The position numbers were made by a program, and so were the translations under genes. Source: Agapanthus africanus (taxonomy: Eukaryota; Streptophyta; Magnoliopsida; Asparagales; Amaryllidaceae). Taken from it: DNA of 64,000 nt. Shown in pieces: positions 45,013 to 58,800 of this stretch (position 1 is its first letter; each line of letters opens with the position of its first letter). The notes below the pieces were generated by a model, which made no database searches, was not told the DNA's origin, and was given only the letters and a program-made list of their open reading frames with translations. The stretch lies in contig JASDDO010000006.1 in the NCBI GenBank assembly GCA_030015575.1, positions 375,060,137 through 375,124,136 of the forward strand, written 5' to 3'.

Positions 45013-45760
45013 CTCCTTATTCAACAATGCCCATTCAACACAAAAAAAAATTGAACCTTTTTGCAAGATCAACTAAATCGAGCCAAATTGGTTTCTGGGT
45101 TTTGCCAAAGATTAGGGCTTTTCCCTTTTTCTGGAAACTGAAAACGATATACCCAATTGGACAGTAGTTGGGAAGGGAAATGTAGGGGGAAAACGCATGT
45201 TTTGAAATTAAAACCCTAGAGTTAAGATTTCGAGCTCCAACCTTACGAATTTCAAATTGAAGCGATCAAAACCCTAGAAGTGAATAACGAGCTCGCGGGA
45301 AGCTCCTCGTTCAGCTCCCGAATTGGGGGTGGCGATCTGCGATCAGGGAATTCAGTCAGAACAAGGTGGATCCCGATGGGATCGAATTGCTCGAGCGTGC
45401 GCAATTCTTCGCGATCAAAATTTACAGAATCGAGAGCAAGAAAACGAAACAAGGGAGCTGACCTTTCGAAGCTCGGAGCAGCTGCAGCGATGCGAATTCG
45501 AATTCGAATTCAATTCGAAAATATCTCCGCTTCCCTTCTCAATCTCGCTTCTACTCTTTGCTGACTTCGTTGATTCTCTCTTCGCCACTGTTGAATTCGA
45601 CGACGAATGACGACGGATCGATCGCAGCAACACGGCAAAAATACTCTTTTCTCTCTCTCGAAATATTTTTAGTTCCCCCTCTTTTCTCTCTCTTCGAGTC
45701 CCCTATTGCTTTCTTTTCTCTCTAACTTCCTTCTTTTTATTGATATTTTTTTTATTTTTT
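45013..45760 (-). promoter_or_regulatory. Leader and promoter region of the ADA1-like gene
   Basis: GA-rich on the minus strand (45640-45760). Two upstream reading frames, 45633-45415 (72 codons) and 45452-45252 (66 codons), would precede the main start if the leader is unspliced. A donor-like CGAAAG/GTCAGC near 45466 allows a leader intron that removes part of them. The (GAATTC)-rich stretch 45493-45515 is a small palindromic repeat. Confidence 0.4.
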
Positions 45761-47640
45761 TCTTCTTATTTCTCTCTTATTTGGGAAAGCCCCGAGATAT
45801 ATCCATCAGTTAATGTGGTCCGTGCGACTATAAAATACCCTCATCAAGATGGAAATGAACATATAACAGAAGCTAATTCCTGACTCCGTCCCTTAACGAA
45901 AGCGAATAAACAACCAACAAGCATACATATGCTTATATTCTCATTTTAATGCATATTTCATTAGGCAAATTATGCTATTTTTCAATTCAAAGATTAAAGT
46001 ATATGGTCATATACAAAATTATTTGTTTGCAAGATTTTATTTATATTAAAATGCACCGAATATTATCCCAAAAAACAAAAACTTTTGAATAAGAGCAATA
46101 GAAAAAAGAGAATTATAAATTAGAAAAAAAATGTATTGTTATAAAATGAAGATGAAAAGATCTAAATAAATCAACAGATTTAATCTATAGATAACAATGT
46201 ATTAATTAACTTGGATATATTTGAATTTAAAGCTATAAAGGATGAGAAAATCCATAATAATAAATTTCGATCCAAAATCACTAAGTAGTTAATAAAATAA
46301 AAAGGATGTTCCTTAATAATAGGAGAACTTGCACATATTTTTTATCTTGAGCCAGATATTTAGGAGTTAATTGCTCATAAGTATTTTTTTTTCAAAGCTT
46401 GATGTCGTAGGAAATTTCGGGCGGGGACGGGGACGACCGCCTGCTGATGCCCCCTACTGTTTCCTTGGGAGAGGGGTGTCAACTTATAGCTAAGCTTTGG
46501 TAGTAGTGCTGCTTAATATTATGGGATTTTTCTAATTTTATAATCAGCTTATTTTTTATATTTATATTATTATTTATTAGTAGGTAGGGATCAATAACAA
46601 GAAATATAAGGGGAGAGAAAGATGGGGGTTGTAGTAGTACTCTCCTTTCTTTCTGATTTGGGGAAATGATTGGGATCAAAATTTGGATGGGAAATTGGAG
46701 CCCACAAATAGAAGGGTTCAAGTTTGGATTTTGGGAGTTGACCTGTTTGGACAAGTCAACGTGGGTTCTTTCTAGCTGCAGATTCATGGGAATGAGTTGG
46801 TGCATAAAGAACCCAACATGAAGTTATGCTGTGAATCTTGTAGTGTTGTTCATAACTCACAGTGAAGGGCCAATCATGAGTTTCATGATTTTTTTTTAAA
46901 GTACGTCCACTTTCCGTTTAAACTAGATATGAGATATCGGTCAGATATTAGTCTTTTTATGTCTGATTAACCGTAACATATAAAAACTAATATAATGCAT
47001 ACTTAATGCAGTTGAATCCAAACTGCAATAAATGTAGCTAAAAAAGATATGCTATAATAGACGACAAAACAAGCACTTTGTTTTGTTCTAAGATTTCACT
47101 TGATTATTAGGGTAAGTTGTAACTTAACTCACCTTACAATGATTAACTGTAGCAATAAAGGAGAGACAAGGTGAGACTTGGATTATCTATTGATAATAAA
47201 TGAGGGGCTAGGAACAATAGCTACATATTCTGAAGAAAAAAACCTAGAATAATCATCACAATACTTCTTGTCATAACTCAAACATTAGCATTTTTAATCC
47301 TCTTCTATTATCAGTTACATTACACATTTATTTTCAAATTCTTTCATGCATTCCCTTGAAAACAAAATAAAAAATATTCTTTCTTACAACTTTCATCTAT
47401 GACTATATCATGCCCAGCAACCATAGAATACGAAGAAATATGACCCCTTTAGATCAAAGAAACACAAGGACCATCATATAATTTCAATTTTGCCGGACAA
47501 GCATCTTCAAGACAGAAAACAAGCAGCAAATATGCATTAGCAAGACTTTATCACCATGAGATGAAATTAAAAGCTTTCATAATCAAAGCAGAAGTACCTA
47601 TACAACCTACAGATACATTCAGATAAACTAGGGTCAGCAT
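45761..47640. other. AT-rich intergenic region
   Basis: I see no gene. A GGGCGGGGACGGGGACG stretch near 46420-46436 stands out from the AT-rich background. Open frames such as 46805-46479 on the minus strand have no recognisable content. Confidence 0.4.
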
Positions 47641-47649
47641 ACCCTCAAA

Positions 47650-47891
47650 ACATTATGCCATAGAGAAATACAAACAAGTTTGTCTTGATGGCTTTATACA
47701 GAGAAACAACCGATTTGGGTTCGAACGAAATCCCTTCTCCATGCAAGATTCGAAATATATATGCGCATAGAGTATTATTTCCCAGAAAATTCTTCGACAA
47801 TGATCTTTACGAGAAGTTTACAAAACACAGGAACAATTCATAAACTATTCCCGCTGCCAAGAACCATTTCAGTAAATTCAACAAGAATGTG
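47650..47891 (-). other. Possible terminal 3'UTR exon of the epimerase gene
   Basis: CTTGTTTTGCAG before 47891 is a strong minus-strand acceptor. A donor TACAG/GTTGGA at about 49875 sits 22 nt after the epimerase stop codon. This would give a 2.0-kb intron in the 3' UTR and a noncoding last exon. The junction is within 50 nt of the stop, so it should not trigger decay. Evidence is only splice-site quality and position. Confidence 0.35.
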
Positions 47892-49875
47892 CCTGCAAAA
47901 CAAGGAAGTATCATATCCGCAAAGAATATAGAATCAATGGAAGCATTCTAAGATTAGCAAGAGTTTGAGAAAGGCAACCTAAAATTCAAATGCAGTAATA
48001 AATTAAGAAGGCAAGCATCCACAATATTCATTCCCCTGGCTTGTCATTGTTCAGAAGTAAAATAACATTGAGGGTCACGCACCTAAAACTACGGTTCCTA
48101 TCTTCTGTAAAAGCTCATAAAAGGTAATTCTAAATTTACAATCAGAAAAACAATCCAATTTGCTGAACCCAACAAAAGCTTGTTGAGAGAATGGGGCACG
48201 AGGAAGTTTTGCTTTTATGGCATCTCGATATCCTGGGCCATGCTACCTTAAATATCTGAATCAACATGAGTGCCATATAGGCTTTTCTTCTTTTTTGTGT
48301 GCGTACATGAGCATGGATGCTATTGTTTATAATGTTGGACCCATGCTGACTCATCTCCACCAGTAAATAAATAGGGTTCGTCTTGAACACTACATCTCCC
48401 ATCTATGTTGGGTCTTGCAGCCTTCGACACAATTCCCGTTTCTCTGCCAACTCTTTTCACTCCCTTGGTGTTGTAGGATGGTGGGTGTTACATATTTGTT
48501 ACATATTATATTTTGGAGAGTGTACACCCCCCCACCCTATAGTAGACAAAAGGCCCAAAAAGAGATATATAGAACAAAACCAAGAAACTACATGGCTAAG
48601 AAAAGAAAGTGAGAAACCTTGACAACACAACCTCAGCGGTCTTTGTGGTCCCGGGGAGGGGGTTTCAAATATTTACTGCCCATCTAAAAAAATGCCCGCA
48701 CCCGGCCTTCCTGTTTACAAGCATCAACGGGTCGACATGAACCGCAGATTCATGAGTTTTACTGGACCCATGTTGAAAGAGTCAAACTTTTCTTTTCATA
48801 TTCCTAACCATGAACAATAAAATTTTTAATAAAAAAGATAAATCATGAATAGTAAGTACTTAACAATGGACATTTCAATATAGTTACTATCATAAACATC
48901 ATGGAACTTTGTAAGTGCCTTTATTTTCAAAAAATTTGTGTTTATTTACTTGTTTTCATTTATGTAGTGACTATAATTTAATGAAAACTGTTGGAATTGA
49001 ACTACCTTTCAAGCATGTACATCGTAAGTTACACATTAACCTGCTCACGGGGCTCATGGATGTCATATTCATTTATAGAGATCTGAACACCTACTTGCCT
49101 TGTACAGGTTGGTGATGGGTACAAAACTTAACACGGTTTAATTCTGGACATTTTTACCCATACCCATTTTACTTTTACCCACCACCTTCAATGACCCGTC
49201 CATGCCCGTTTGACACAAATAAATGGGTGGAAGAGTTAGCAAAGCGTAGGAACTGTGACAAGGCGGCCACAGGTTCAAGGATTTTTGAAAAGAAAAAAAG
49301 GCGGCCGGGGGGGGGGGGATTAAAAAAAAGTTTAGGAAGATGCCAACTATGCATTTAGGATAATGACAAGTCCATCGCTTAGTCATGGTTTCTTAGCCAA
49401 AACTCCAGCAGTTATGAGTCTTATGACAACTTCTATGTCAAGCAAAAGAGCTCATAAGCTTTCGTCACCCTTTCCTAAAGCCAAACTTCATAACCTCCCT
49501 CATATTTGATTGGGAGAAGGCTTAACAATTGATAATAGTTTAGGTGAGTAGGCGTTTGTGGCAAGGATTTTTTTCGTTTTTTTTGCGTTGGGTTGGGGGG
49601 AGGGGGAGGGGGAGGGGGAGGGGGGGTTGCCCCTCTCATTCATATTTTCCATTTTCAGAATTTAGGCACTAGAGGCCAAAAAAAGAAGGTTGGCACTGGC
49701 CTGGCATCCATTTGTGAAACATTACAGTATAAAGTTTTGCTCGGCAGACAATGGCCTTGTGATGGATATAGGATACAATGGTGTTATTGGCAATGATGGG
49801 TCAAATTTAATGTGGGAGAGAAAATATTACGAAGATTAATTAAAGTCGAAAGGGGGGGGGGGGGGGGATTCCAAC
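47892..49875 (-). other. Noncoding stretch downstream of the epimerase stop, with G-runs
   Basis: Possible 3'UTR intron or intergenic DNA. It has no gene. It includes G-rich runs at 49306-49318, 49590-49627 and 49852-49868 on the plus strand. Confidence 0.4.
49590..49627 (+). repeat. G-rich run with G-quadruplex potential
   Basis: Several runs of five or more G separated by single A (GGGGGAGGGGGAGGGGG type). This pattern fits a quadruplex on the plus strand, the non-template-like strand for no known gene and antisense to the epimerase. Confidence 0.7.
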
Positions 49876-49897
49876 CTGTACTGAATGCAGCCATCCT

Positions 49898-52800
49898 TTA
49901 AGAGAGTTCACCCTGAAGTACCCTTTGTGGATCCAACTGGCCGCTACAGTAACTGGAAGGAACAGCAGAGAGCTCCCACCTTCCTTTCCATTCCTCACCA
50001 GGCTTCAAAGTTATGGGCTTCTCAACAACTGCAGGTTCTACACATAACATATGTTTGTACTCATCATCCCCAAAATCTGCCATAGCTTTAGCCTTCTTGT
50101 CCCAAGGATTCCAAACAACTGCAATGAATAAGACAGACGTAATATTGTAGGATGGAAGATTATGATCTTTTAAATAGCATTTCATAGCTTTGTCAATGAA
50201 GAAGAGATTTATATGAACATAAAGACTGAAACTTACCAGCATCTGGAAGTCCCTCTTTCCGTATGACAAAAGTGCGCTTCTTTTCATGATCAATAATTGC
50301 GATCTTCGATGGTGTACTCAAATAAATTTTGTCCACCTTGCATAAATGGGAGTATAAACAAAAACAAAACAAAAAAGCAAGATAATTCCACTGCAAATTT
50401 ACTCACTTCAGATTCAAATGTTATGGCATCTCCTTGTTCTGTGAAACGCTCCTTTTCCTTCAAGTTGTCCAGATAATCCAGTGTCTCCAATCCTTCTACC
50501 CGAACTTCACTGAAACATTAACTTATTAGGATCTGGAAAACTAAGCAATAACCAGTAAGAGATGTAGAACATTAAAAAAAGAAGATATATAGAAAATATT
50601 GATAGTTCCCTTTTTCCTTATATAAATTAAATAATGCCAGAAATATGCAAAACTATTAATCCCCATGGAAGTCCAGATAATTTTAAATCCCAGGCCTTTC
50701 TTCTATGGTTCCAGGAATCAACAGCATTGGATGTTGCTGCCTCTCACACGACTATCTACAGCCTCAACCAAACACCACACAGCAATTATTGAATTCTAGC
50801 AGTTTAGAACAGTTTGCTTCAACAGTTTGCTTCGAGGGAAATACTTCAAACCACTCTAAGGTCATATACTACTACGGTTGGTGATGCATACTACTACGAA
50901 TTTATGTAGAGGACACCATTCTCACGTTGTTGAGCCATTATCTTTTGCCAACCTTTCTTGCTTGCGACCTTTAATATTCTCCTTTGCTAATACTAACTTG
51001 GCCGGCTTGACTTCTTGGACATGTGAGCTACTCATACCTGCCGATTGCATCCTTTCAATCTGACTGTCTGAGTACCCTCAAGGTTTGCTTTCTCACTGGG
51101 ACATGCTGAACTGGTGCATGGCTCAAGGTTATAATTAGAAGGTGATCCACTGCACAACTTACTTTTATATTGCAAGGTTGCCAGTAATCTACAGTTCCTT
51201 AACTCACTAGATGCATCTAAAGGAGAATAATATCATCATTATCAAGGCTCAGATTTGCCTTTAAGGCTTTAATGCATCATATTATCTAAACAAGAATATA
51301 AAGAAATCAAATCATCTAAATAGTCTAACCCTGCTGAGCTACTCCCTCTGCCGATGCAGCAATGTGTACCTCCACTACTTTAACTGTCTGTTCCATATTT
51401 TACATTCATCCATTAAGTTGATTGCATTTTGCAGGTTGAACAATACCACCATCATCACCTCTAACATAATAATCCTATGTTCCTGATCTCTCACCTCTCA
51501 TTTAAAAATTGTACATTTACTGTAATTACCTCTCACGCTTAGCCAATAGATGAATCTAGAGAACTCTATAAATAAAATTATTTCACAGTTACACACTGAG
51601 TCTACATGCTCAATAAGTACTAAGATCCTTGTCTATGCACTTCTAGCTACATGCCAGACTGGTTCTAAATTTTATACAACAAGAAAACAACCAAATCTTG
51701 ATCATTGGGGCCACTAGATGTATTTATCCCCGCCCCCCTACCCTCTCCCCCCAAAAGTTTTATTAAGGGCCCATATCTAGCAACTATCATGATTAATCAA
51801 AAGGTATCTTTTCCTTTTCAAGAGCCTCAATTCATATGGTTCAGGTTTACCCCTAGAAGCCATTAACTACAATCTTCACCCATAACCGGTACATCTTCGT
51901 TGTACAAGCCAAGCCAAGATTATCTCAATCAGTTCTCAGTAACTTCACCTAAAGCTAGCTCTAACTTCTTACAAATGCACAACTTTATTGTATCTTTTAG
52001 TTTTTAGTGAATTTACACACATCCATTTCAAGATTTTCATTAACTAAACACACTGGCTCATCGTCTGCACATATTTCATTTGATCATTACCTGATATTCT
52101 AAACCCCTAGCAATTCCATACAATTTATTGTCCACAATGTTATGCTAAGATGTCGGCCTGCCCATTATACTCAAATGCATCTGAACCACATCATGTACAC
52201 TATGTCCAATGGTTGCACATATAAAAAGGACAAGCACAACAGAGAATTTCTAAACTGGATCCATAAGGTTCCCAACTTCAGTTCAAGTAATTTAATCAGC
52301 CACTGTCAACTCTAAAGTTTCTGCAGGAATGAAAAACTACTAATAAAACACTAAAACTCAGAAAATAAGAAGACCAATTTACAAAATGGAAACAGGTCCT
52401 ACGAGATCTCAAACCCACAATATGAACAAGATGATACATATTCCTCTTCCATAGTCAGAAAGCTCATGATTGATAAATAATCAAGAGAGCTAATATAGCA
52501 TTAACAAAACCCATTTTTAACAGATTCACAGAAATAAAATGGCATTGCATGAGTATACATACAGAAGAAAAACTTCATAAATGAAAATTATGACAAAGCT
52601 AAACCCCGATTATTAATCACAATGTATATTTCCACAGAAATATATGACGAACCTAATATCAAATACAAAAATGGAGGTGTGGTATGCAAATGCAAATATA
52701 ATTAAGCACAAAGTGAACTCCAAAAGAACCATCTGACAAACCTGATATCAGAAACAGAAAAATAGGTGTGATACGCAAATGTAAACGAAAATGCCTTTCC

Positions 52801-55800
52801 ATCACTGTTTGTATTTCTTATGCGTGATGTCAACATTAGATCGCCTCCAGGTCCAAGAGCGACTCTCAGTCGAAATTCATAACTGAGAAAGGAAATACAC
52901 AGTGTTAATATGCTAGTGTGGAGAATAGGAAACATGCATTCCAATTACTATATATTACCCACGAAAAAAAGTAGCACAAGAATATGTTTGAATAAATCAA
53001 ACAATAAGAAGGCTAATGAAAAATCTGAAGTAAAGACACAACGTAAGCTTCCATGGGTGTTTGGTGGACCTGTGGGGCCAGATTTTGGCATCTTCTTCAG
53101 AAGGCTTCAGGATTAAATCAACAAAAGCTTTGTCCGCGAGATTTGTTGGAAATGGGGGTGGGTCAGTGTCAATGCTCCAAAACCTGTTCCTTGCAAACCC
53201 ATGCTGTTCAAGAGGACCATGACTGCCAAACTGCATTAGCAAATGAAGTGAGGGAGATAATTTAACATTAAAAATATATAGTAAGAATCAGAGAAGGGTC
53301 ATACCTGAGGAAAGCATATAGGGATGCCTCCACGTATAGCCTTCGGAGGCTTAAAAATAGCCTGCACCAACAAAGAAACGACCAACATGAAAATGATCTT
53401 AGGTTCAGGGGAAGAAGTTAAAAGGCAATATTGTGCAAATTAAGTTTCATAAGCGAGCAAATTCGTGAGCAACTTGCATATCGAAAACACTTCCATCAAA
53501 AGTTAATTTACGTATTTCTGGCATGCAGCAGTGCAATGTGGATATAATGGCAACATATGATATTCATGACCCATGAGACTAAAGAAAACTTGGTCCACTT
53601 ACCAAACCAATAAGGGGCAACATAGAAATCATTAATAATCTAAGGTCAATTCCATTTATACCATGTAAAATTTATCACCAGAGACGCATAACCCCTCCAA
53701 TTCTAAGGTCAGACAAAAGCCACCTCATTTTTTGCCCCTGCCTAACTCCCTAACACCATTGACAGAAAGCATGAAATTACTATTATGCTACAGTTAAAAG
53801 TTAATGGGCTAGCCTGTTATTTACTAATGAGTTTACAGACTAAACATAATTAACGTGTATAAAAAATACACGCTAAACATCATTCTAAAACGATTATAAA
53901 TCTGAACAGGTCGTGCCCTTTTCATCAATTCACCGATATTTCTTCCTTCAAGCTTAGTCCTCAACAAAATTTCTAAAGAAAAGACAAACCTTCTCCTATA
54001 TAAAATTTTGAATAAATAAGCCTTCTCTCATTTCTAATATTAAACCTAAAATCTAAATCATGTCTCTCTTCTAAATAGCAGCTCCCTCTTTCTTTTCCTT
54101 TTTTTATTGGGGGGTACTTGTGGTGGGGTGGGGGGGGTAGACAAGTGGCTCTAATATTGTTCTGGATCAGTGGAGACTATAGGAGTATAGGTAGACCCAG
54201 ATAAAAATTGGAAAAGGGGTTTATGAGAATATGAAAGTAGATCAAGTTGCATAAACAACCCTTGACAGAACCCAAAGAAAAGAAAAAAAATGATTCAGCA
54301 ACCAACCCATATCTTTAAGATAAAGGCCTTGTCGGTATTTTTGTACTAGGGAGAGTCGTATAAAAGATAAAGAACCCGTGTAGATGGAAGTGACTCAAGT
54401 GACTTGATAGGAGTGTAGGGTTTCGGTTCTAGGGTTGTGACTGTTGGGATCAAAAATTGCACCCCGGTTGACCAAGTCAAATCAAAGTCAACCCCAAGTA
54501 AGTGGGCCCAAACCCAGATCAAGTGGGCCCATGCCCAAGTCGAGCCCCATGGCCGGCCTCCTCCAGGTCAAAATAAAAATCATGTAATAAATACTTTTGA
54601 TGTAATTTTTAATGGGCATAAAGCCAAATTTTTGTAAAGCCCATGGCTCGTGTGCAAAAGAAATGAGCACATGAGGCGTGGGATGGGCAAAATGCCATTT
54701 TGTAAAGCTCAAGGGGCTATATGTAAATTTATAAGCCTATAAAAGGCAACATGATAATGAAATAAAGATACTATTCATTCTCCCTAAAAAAACTAGGGTT
54801 TGTGCCTCCTTCTCCTTTCTAAAGGTTCTAAAAACCTTTCCCTTTTTAAAATTAAATCAAGAGTTTAACTCTTCCCTTTTCCAAAAAGAAATAGATTTTC
54901 ACCACAAAACCCATAAAGGGGAGCTCGGATCTTCTATCAGATTTCAAAAGGGGGAGATTTTTAAATCTCACCCCCTTTCTCCAAGATCCGGCCACCGAGA
55001 GGAAGAAAGAGACTCATCTTCAAAAATCCCATCTTGGGAAGATTCAGGACCAAAGAGGAAAGAAACAAAGGGGGTCATTTGATCATTTCTAAAGATTTCT
55101 AGGAGTTTAACTTCATTAAAAATCTGTTGGAGTTCAACTCCATAAATTAATCTTTTCTTAGGAGTTTAACTCCAGAAGTCAAATCGGGAGCACAGCTCCC
55201 CGTGCAGAGATCAAGTCCTTTTTCCTGCTGACGCCGGCGCCCAGCACGTGGGGGTGTCGGCGCCCAACGCCCGCGTGCCAAGCACGTGGGGGCACCTACG
55301 CCCAGCGCGAGAGCGCCCACGTGCCAAGCACGTGAGGCGCCAACGCCCAGCGCCTGTGTGCCACACACGTGAGGCGTTGGCCTCCACGCGTCCTTTGGAC
55401 GCCTTTTCCCCTTTTTGTATATATGTATATACACACACACACTCTCCACACTAAAACACGTCCCTCGTTGGGAAATTTTTTCTAACGGGGCGCTGCCCCG
55501 CATCCCGCAAGGGGCTGCTAGCCCTCTTGACCCCCAGCCCGCTATCCCGGTAGCGGGACCCCTGTAAAAACTCTGCAGGGCCCCCTATATATCTAAAACC
55601 CCTTCAAAACACAACACTGCATATTGAGTTCACATGACCTATTTGACCCGTCAATCGGAGGTTCTCTCACTCCAAAGACGAGAGGTAATTAACGGCAGCT
55701 TAGTCCACGGCTGCCAGAGATTCGGATCCTCACAATCAATAAACCCCAGCCTACCCTAGACAGAGGATCTGTAATGCGCCTGACAAGTGCGGGCGTATTC

Positions 55801-58800
55801 CCATCTCAATAGGATGACGAAAAACACTCTACAGTGACATTCACGGACCGCGGCAGAATTAGAAAACAATAATTTTTCAAATATAGAACCAAAACACAAC
55901 CAAGATCATCAAATACTTGCAAAAGAAAAAGGAAAGAGAGCAAGTTTAGAGTGCTACAACCTTTGTAACGTGTCCGATCGCCATCGGAAGACCCAAGCAA
56001 GACATCACGATCTCCGGAGAGTCTACTAGCCGACCGCCTCACCGTAGAGGATCCACGGTGAAGAGTAATCATCCGAAACTCCATTTTCACTTCTCAAGTG
56101 AAGAAACTCACACATTGAACTAGCTAGGTTAATGTGTGAGATGATGTGATCAAGAAAAACACCCTCTTTTTGAATTCTAACCTCATTTCCAAACTCTACC
56201 ATTTTTCAAGAGAGGAGGAAAAAGATGAAGAAGAAGGCTACCATGGAAATTATGTTAAGAATTAACATTAAAAAATGAAGAGAAGAAAAGAAGAGAAGAT
56301 TGAATAAAACAAAGAAAATAAGAGACAAGAAGTCTTCTCTTTTCTTTTCTTCTTTTTATTTCTTTTCTTTTCTTTTCTTCTTTTTATTTCTTTTCTTTTC
56401 TTTTCAATTCTTAATTTTTTTCTTCTCTCTTTTAATGTTTATTCTAAACATATTATTTCTCTTTATAATATATATAAATACATAATTACAAAGAGAAGAA
56501 AACATGTATATCAAATACATTTCCATATTATGTATCATATATGCAATAACAATATATCAGTATCGCATACTAATATAATAAAAATAGAGAGAGTGCATAT
56601 CCACCAATACACAATATTAGAAACCATTTCGAAATGCGGTTATTAAGTCAGCATTTGACTTAATATTCCAGTTTTTAAACCGGCTAGTATTTTTCGGATA
56701 TTCGATTAAATCATGCATTTAATCGAACTCCTGTACGTATCCTATATGCACCCACATCAACATTTGTCCGGACAGGCACTTTCGTTGCTGGACTCAAGAC
56801 CTGTCAATACGCCGACAGTACATTATATAGAATCATATCCAATTGAATCTGGAACACTTTCAGATCCAATCTCCTGACGGGTTAACCTACAAGTATGTCA
56901 GTGGTACTAGCTGTACGTAACGGCTACCCAAATATGAACAAGATAAAATCAGATCAACTAGCAAACACATCCGGACCATACAAAGTCTATAAGTGACAAT
57001 CACCGTACATCCGGTCTCTTCGTCTAGAGTATCACATATCGGGTTTAGGGTTTGGAATCTTTCAGACCCCAATATCCTAACAAGTCGTGCGACAGAAGAC
57101 TCATAACCAACCGGAGATACTATTAATAACACTTATCAATTTATCTCCGCTGCGGTGGTCACCGACTTATGGTTGTAGTCATGTCCTGCACAACACGACA
57201 TTAACTCCCTATACCGGAAGAGACGAATCCCCTACCACTTATTGCCTCCACGTGCTTCCGGACTATACCCAAAAAACATGTCTGCACGACTCTTTTAAGC
57301 CGTGGTAGGATAGAAGTCTAAGTATAGTGGGAACATATATGAGACACTATGACGATCTTTGACCTTAAGGACTATCTTGTACTTATGTCACCAGAGAACT
57401 GTTATCTGACATTGGTATATAACCAACTAGGAGTTCTCGGTGAGTCCGTCCAGTGTAACTCATCCAATGAGCACATGTATACAATTCTCGGTGTCAAACA
57501 CCAATAGCTGCAGTATCAGCTATCGCCCTCCAACCGGGTCAGGAAACGTACACACTAGTCTAAACTGGAGTACCGATGCCCAGTCTCGATACTCCTACGA
57601 CTATGGACATTTAAGAATGTGCTTATCGACTATCCAGACCCCACTACTATGATCTACATCACCGTCTTGGTAGTCAAGCACAATCCTAAGGACTTTATCT
57701 CATGTCTAAACGATACGTGATGGTAAATAAAACATATCACATGAAAGATAAAGACAAACCAAATAGCATACTATCATCTCGAGTAAGATTGTTCTCTCGT
57801 ATAAGTTCTCCTTCAATAACAATAATTGTCTTGAGGAGACCTATATCCAACAAGGAGTATAACAAGTCCATCTAAGATGGCATCACTTCGAATTCCCAAC
57901 TTTTACCCATCTCATCACATCCCTGAGGCCCCTCCAAGCATCTGTAAGATGCTTGGATTTAGTTCTTCTCAGACCTTCTTTGTTTAATATTGTATTAAAA
58001 AAATCCATGCCAACTTTTGTGCATTTGTATTCTCTTTTTTCCATGTTTTTTACTTCAGATTAGCCCATTTTGCACATCTCACACCTAATACGCTAAAAGG
58101 CATGTTCTCTATGTTCTGCATCCTTTAAATTTTTCAACAATATAGTCGATTTTTAGGAATATCTTGATGGTCTATTATTCTTGTGTGTGTTGCAGGTGGG
58201 AGGGGAGGAAAATGCTTATAATGCATCTGAAGCAAAATATACTCATACTTGTTACTTCTTCAATGTTTTGCAAGGACTCATACGGGAATTTTAAAGTCGA
58301 CGCATTGCCAGGATGTGGGTGGCTGCATTCTCATGTGACCTTGTAGGTGAGATACGTGGCTTAAGGTATCACAATAAAATCCACTGAACATTTGGATGCA
58401 TATCCAACTTGCATTATATTTATCATGAGCTTGGCTTTGATGTGTTAATGTTTTAGTCACGTTAGCTGGGCTTCCAATTATTTATAGTTTCTTTCTTCTG
58501 TCTTTGAGATCTTTACTCTCAGTCACAAGAAACACCATATCCCCTGCATCACCGTTATACCAAATTGAAGTTCAGAGTGATCCCCTGCAAAGGAAACTGT
58601 GGGAAACAATGAATGAGAACTTCAAGGGCAGCTAACTCTGCTTATCAGAGTCCAAGCACATGGTTCATAACTGAAATTAAATACAATATAGTACCAAATG
58701 AAACGAGTAATTAGTTATAAAAAATTTAAATGCTATGCTCTATTGATTCTTCTGTGCTATTTAGTCTATTTAGATAATCTGCAGAAGGATAATAAGTCTA

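Noticed and set aside
45013..45072. Upstream ATG giving a 394-aa ADA1 protein
   Set aside because: The extra 20 residues are hydrophobic and unlike the family; the conserved start is at 45012.
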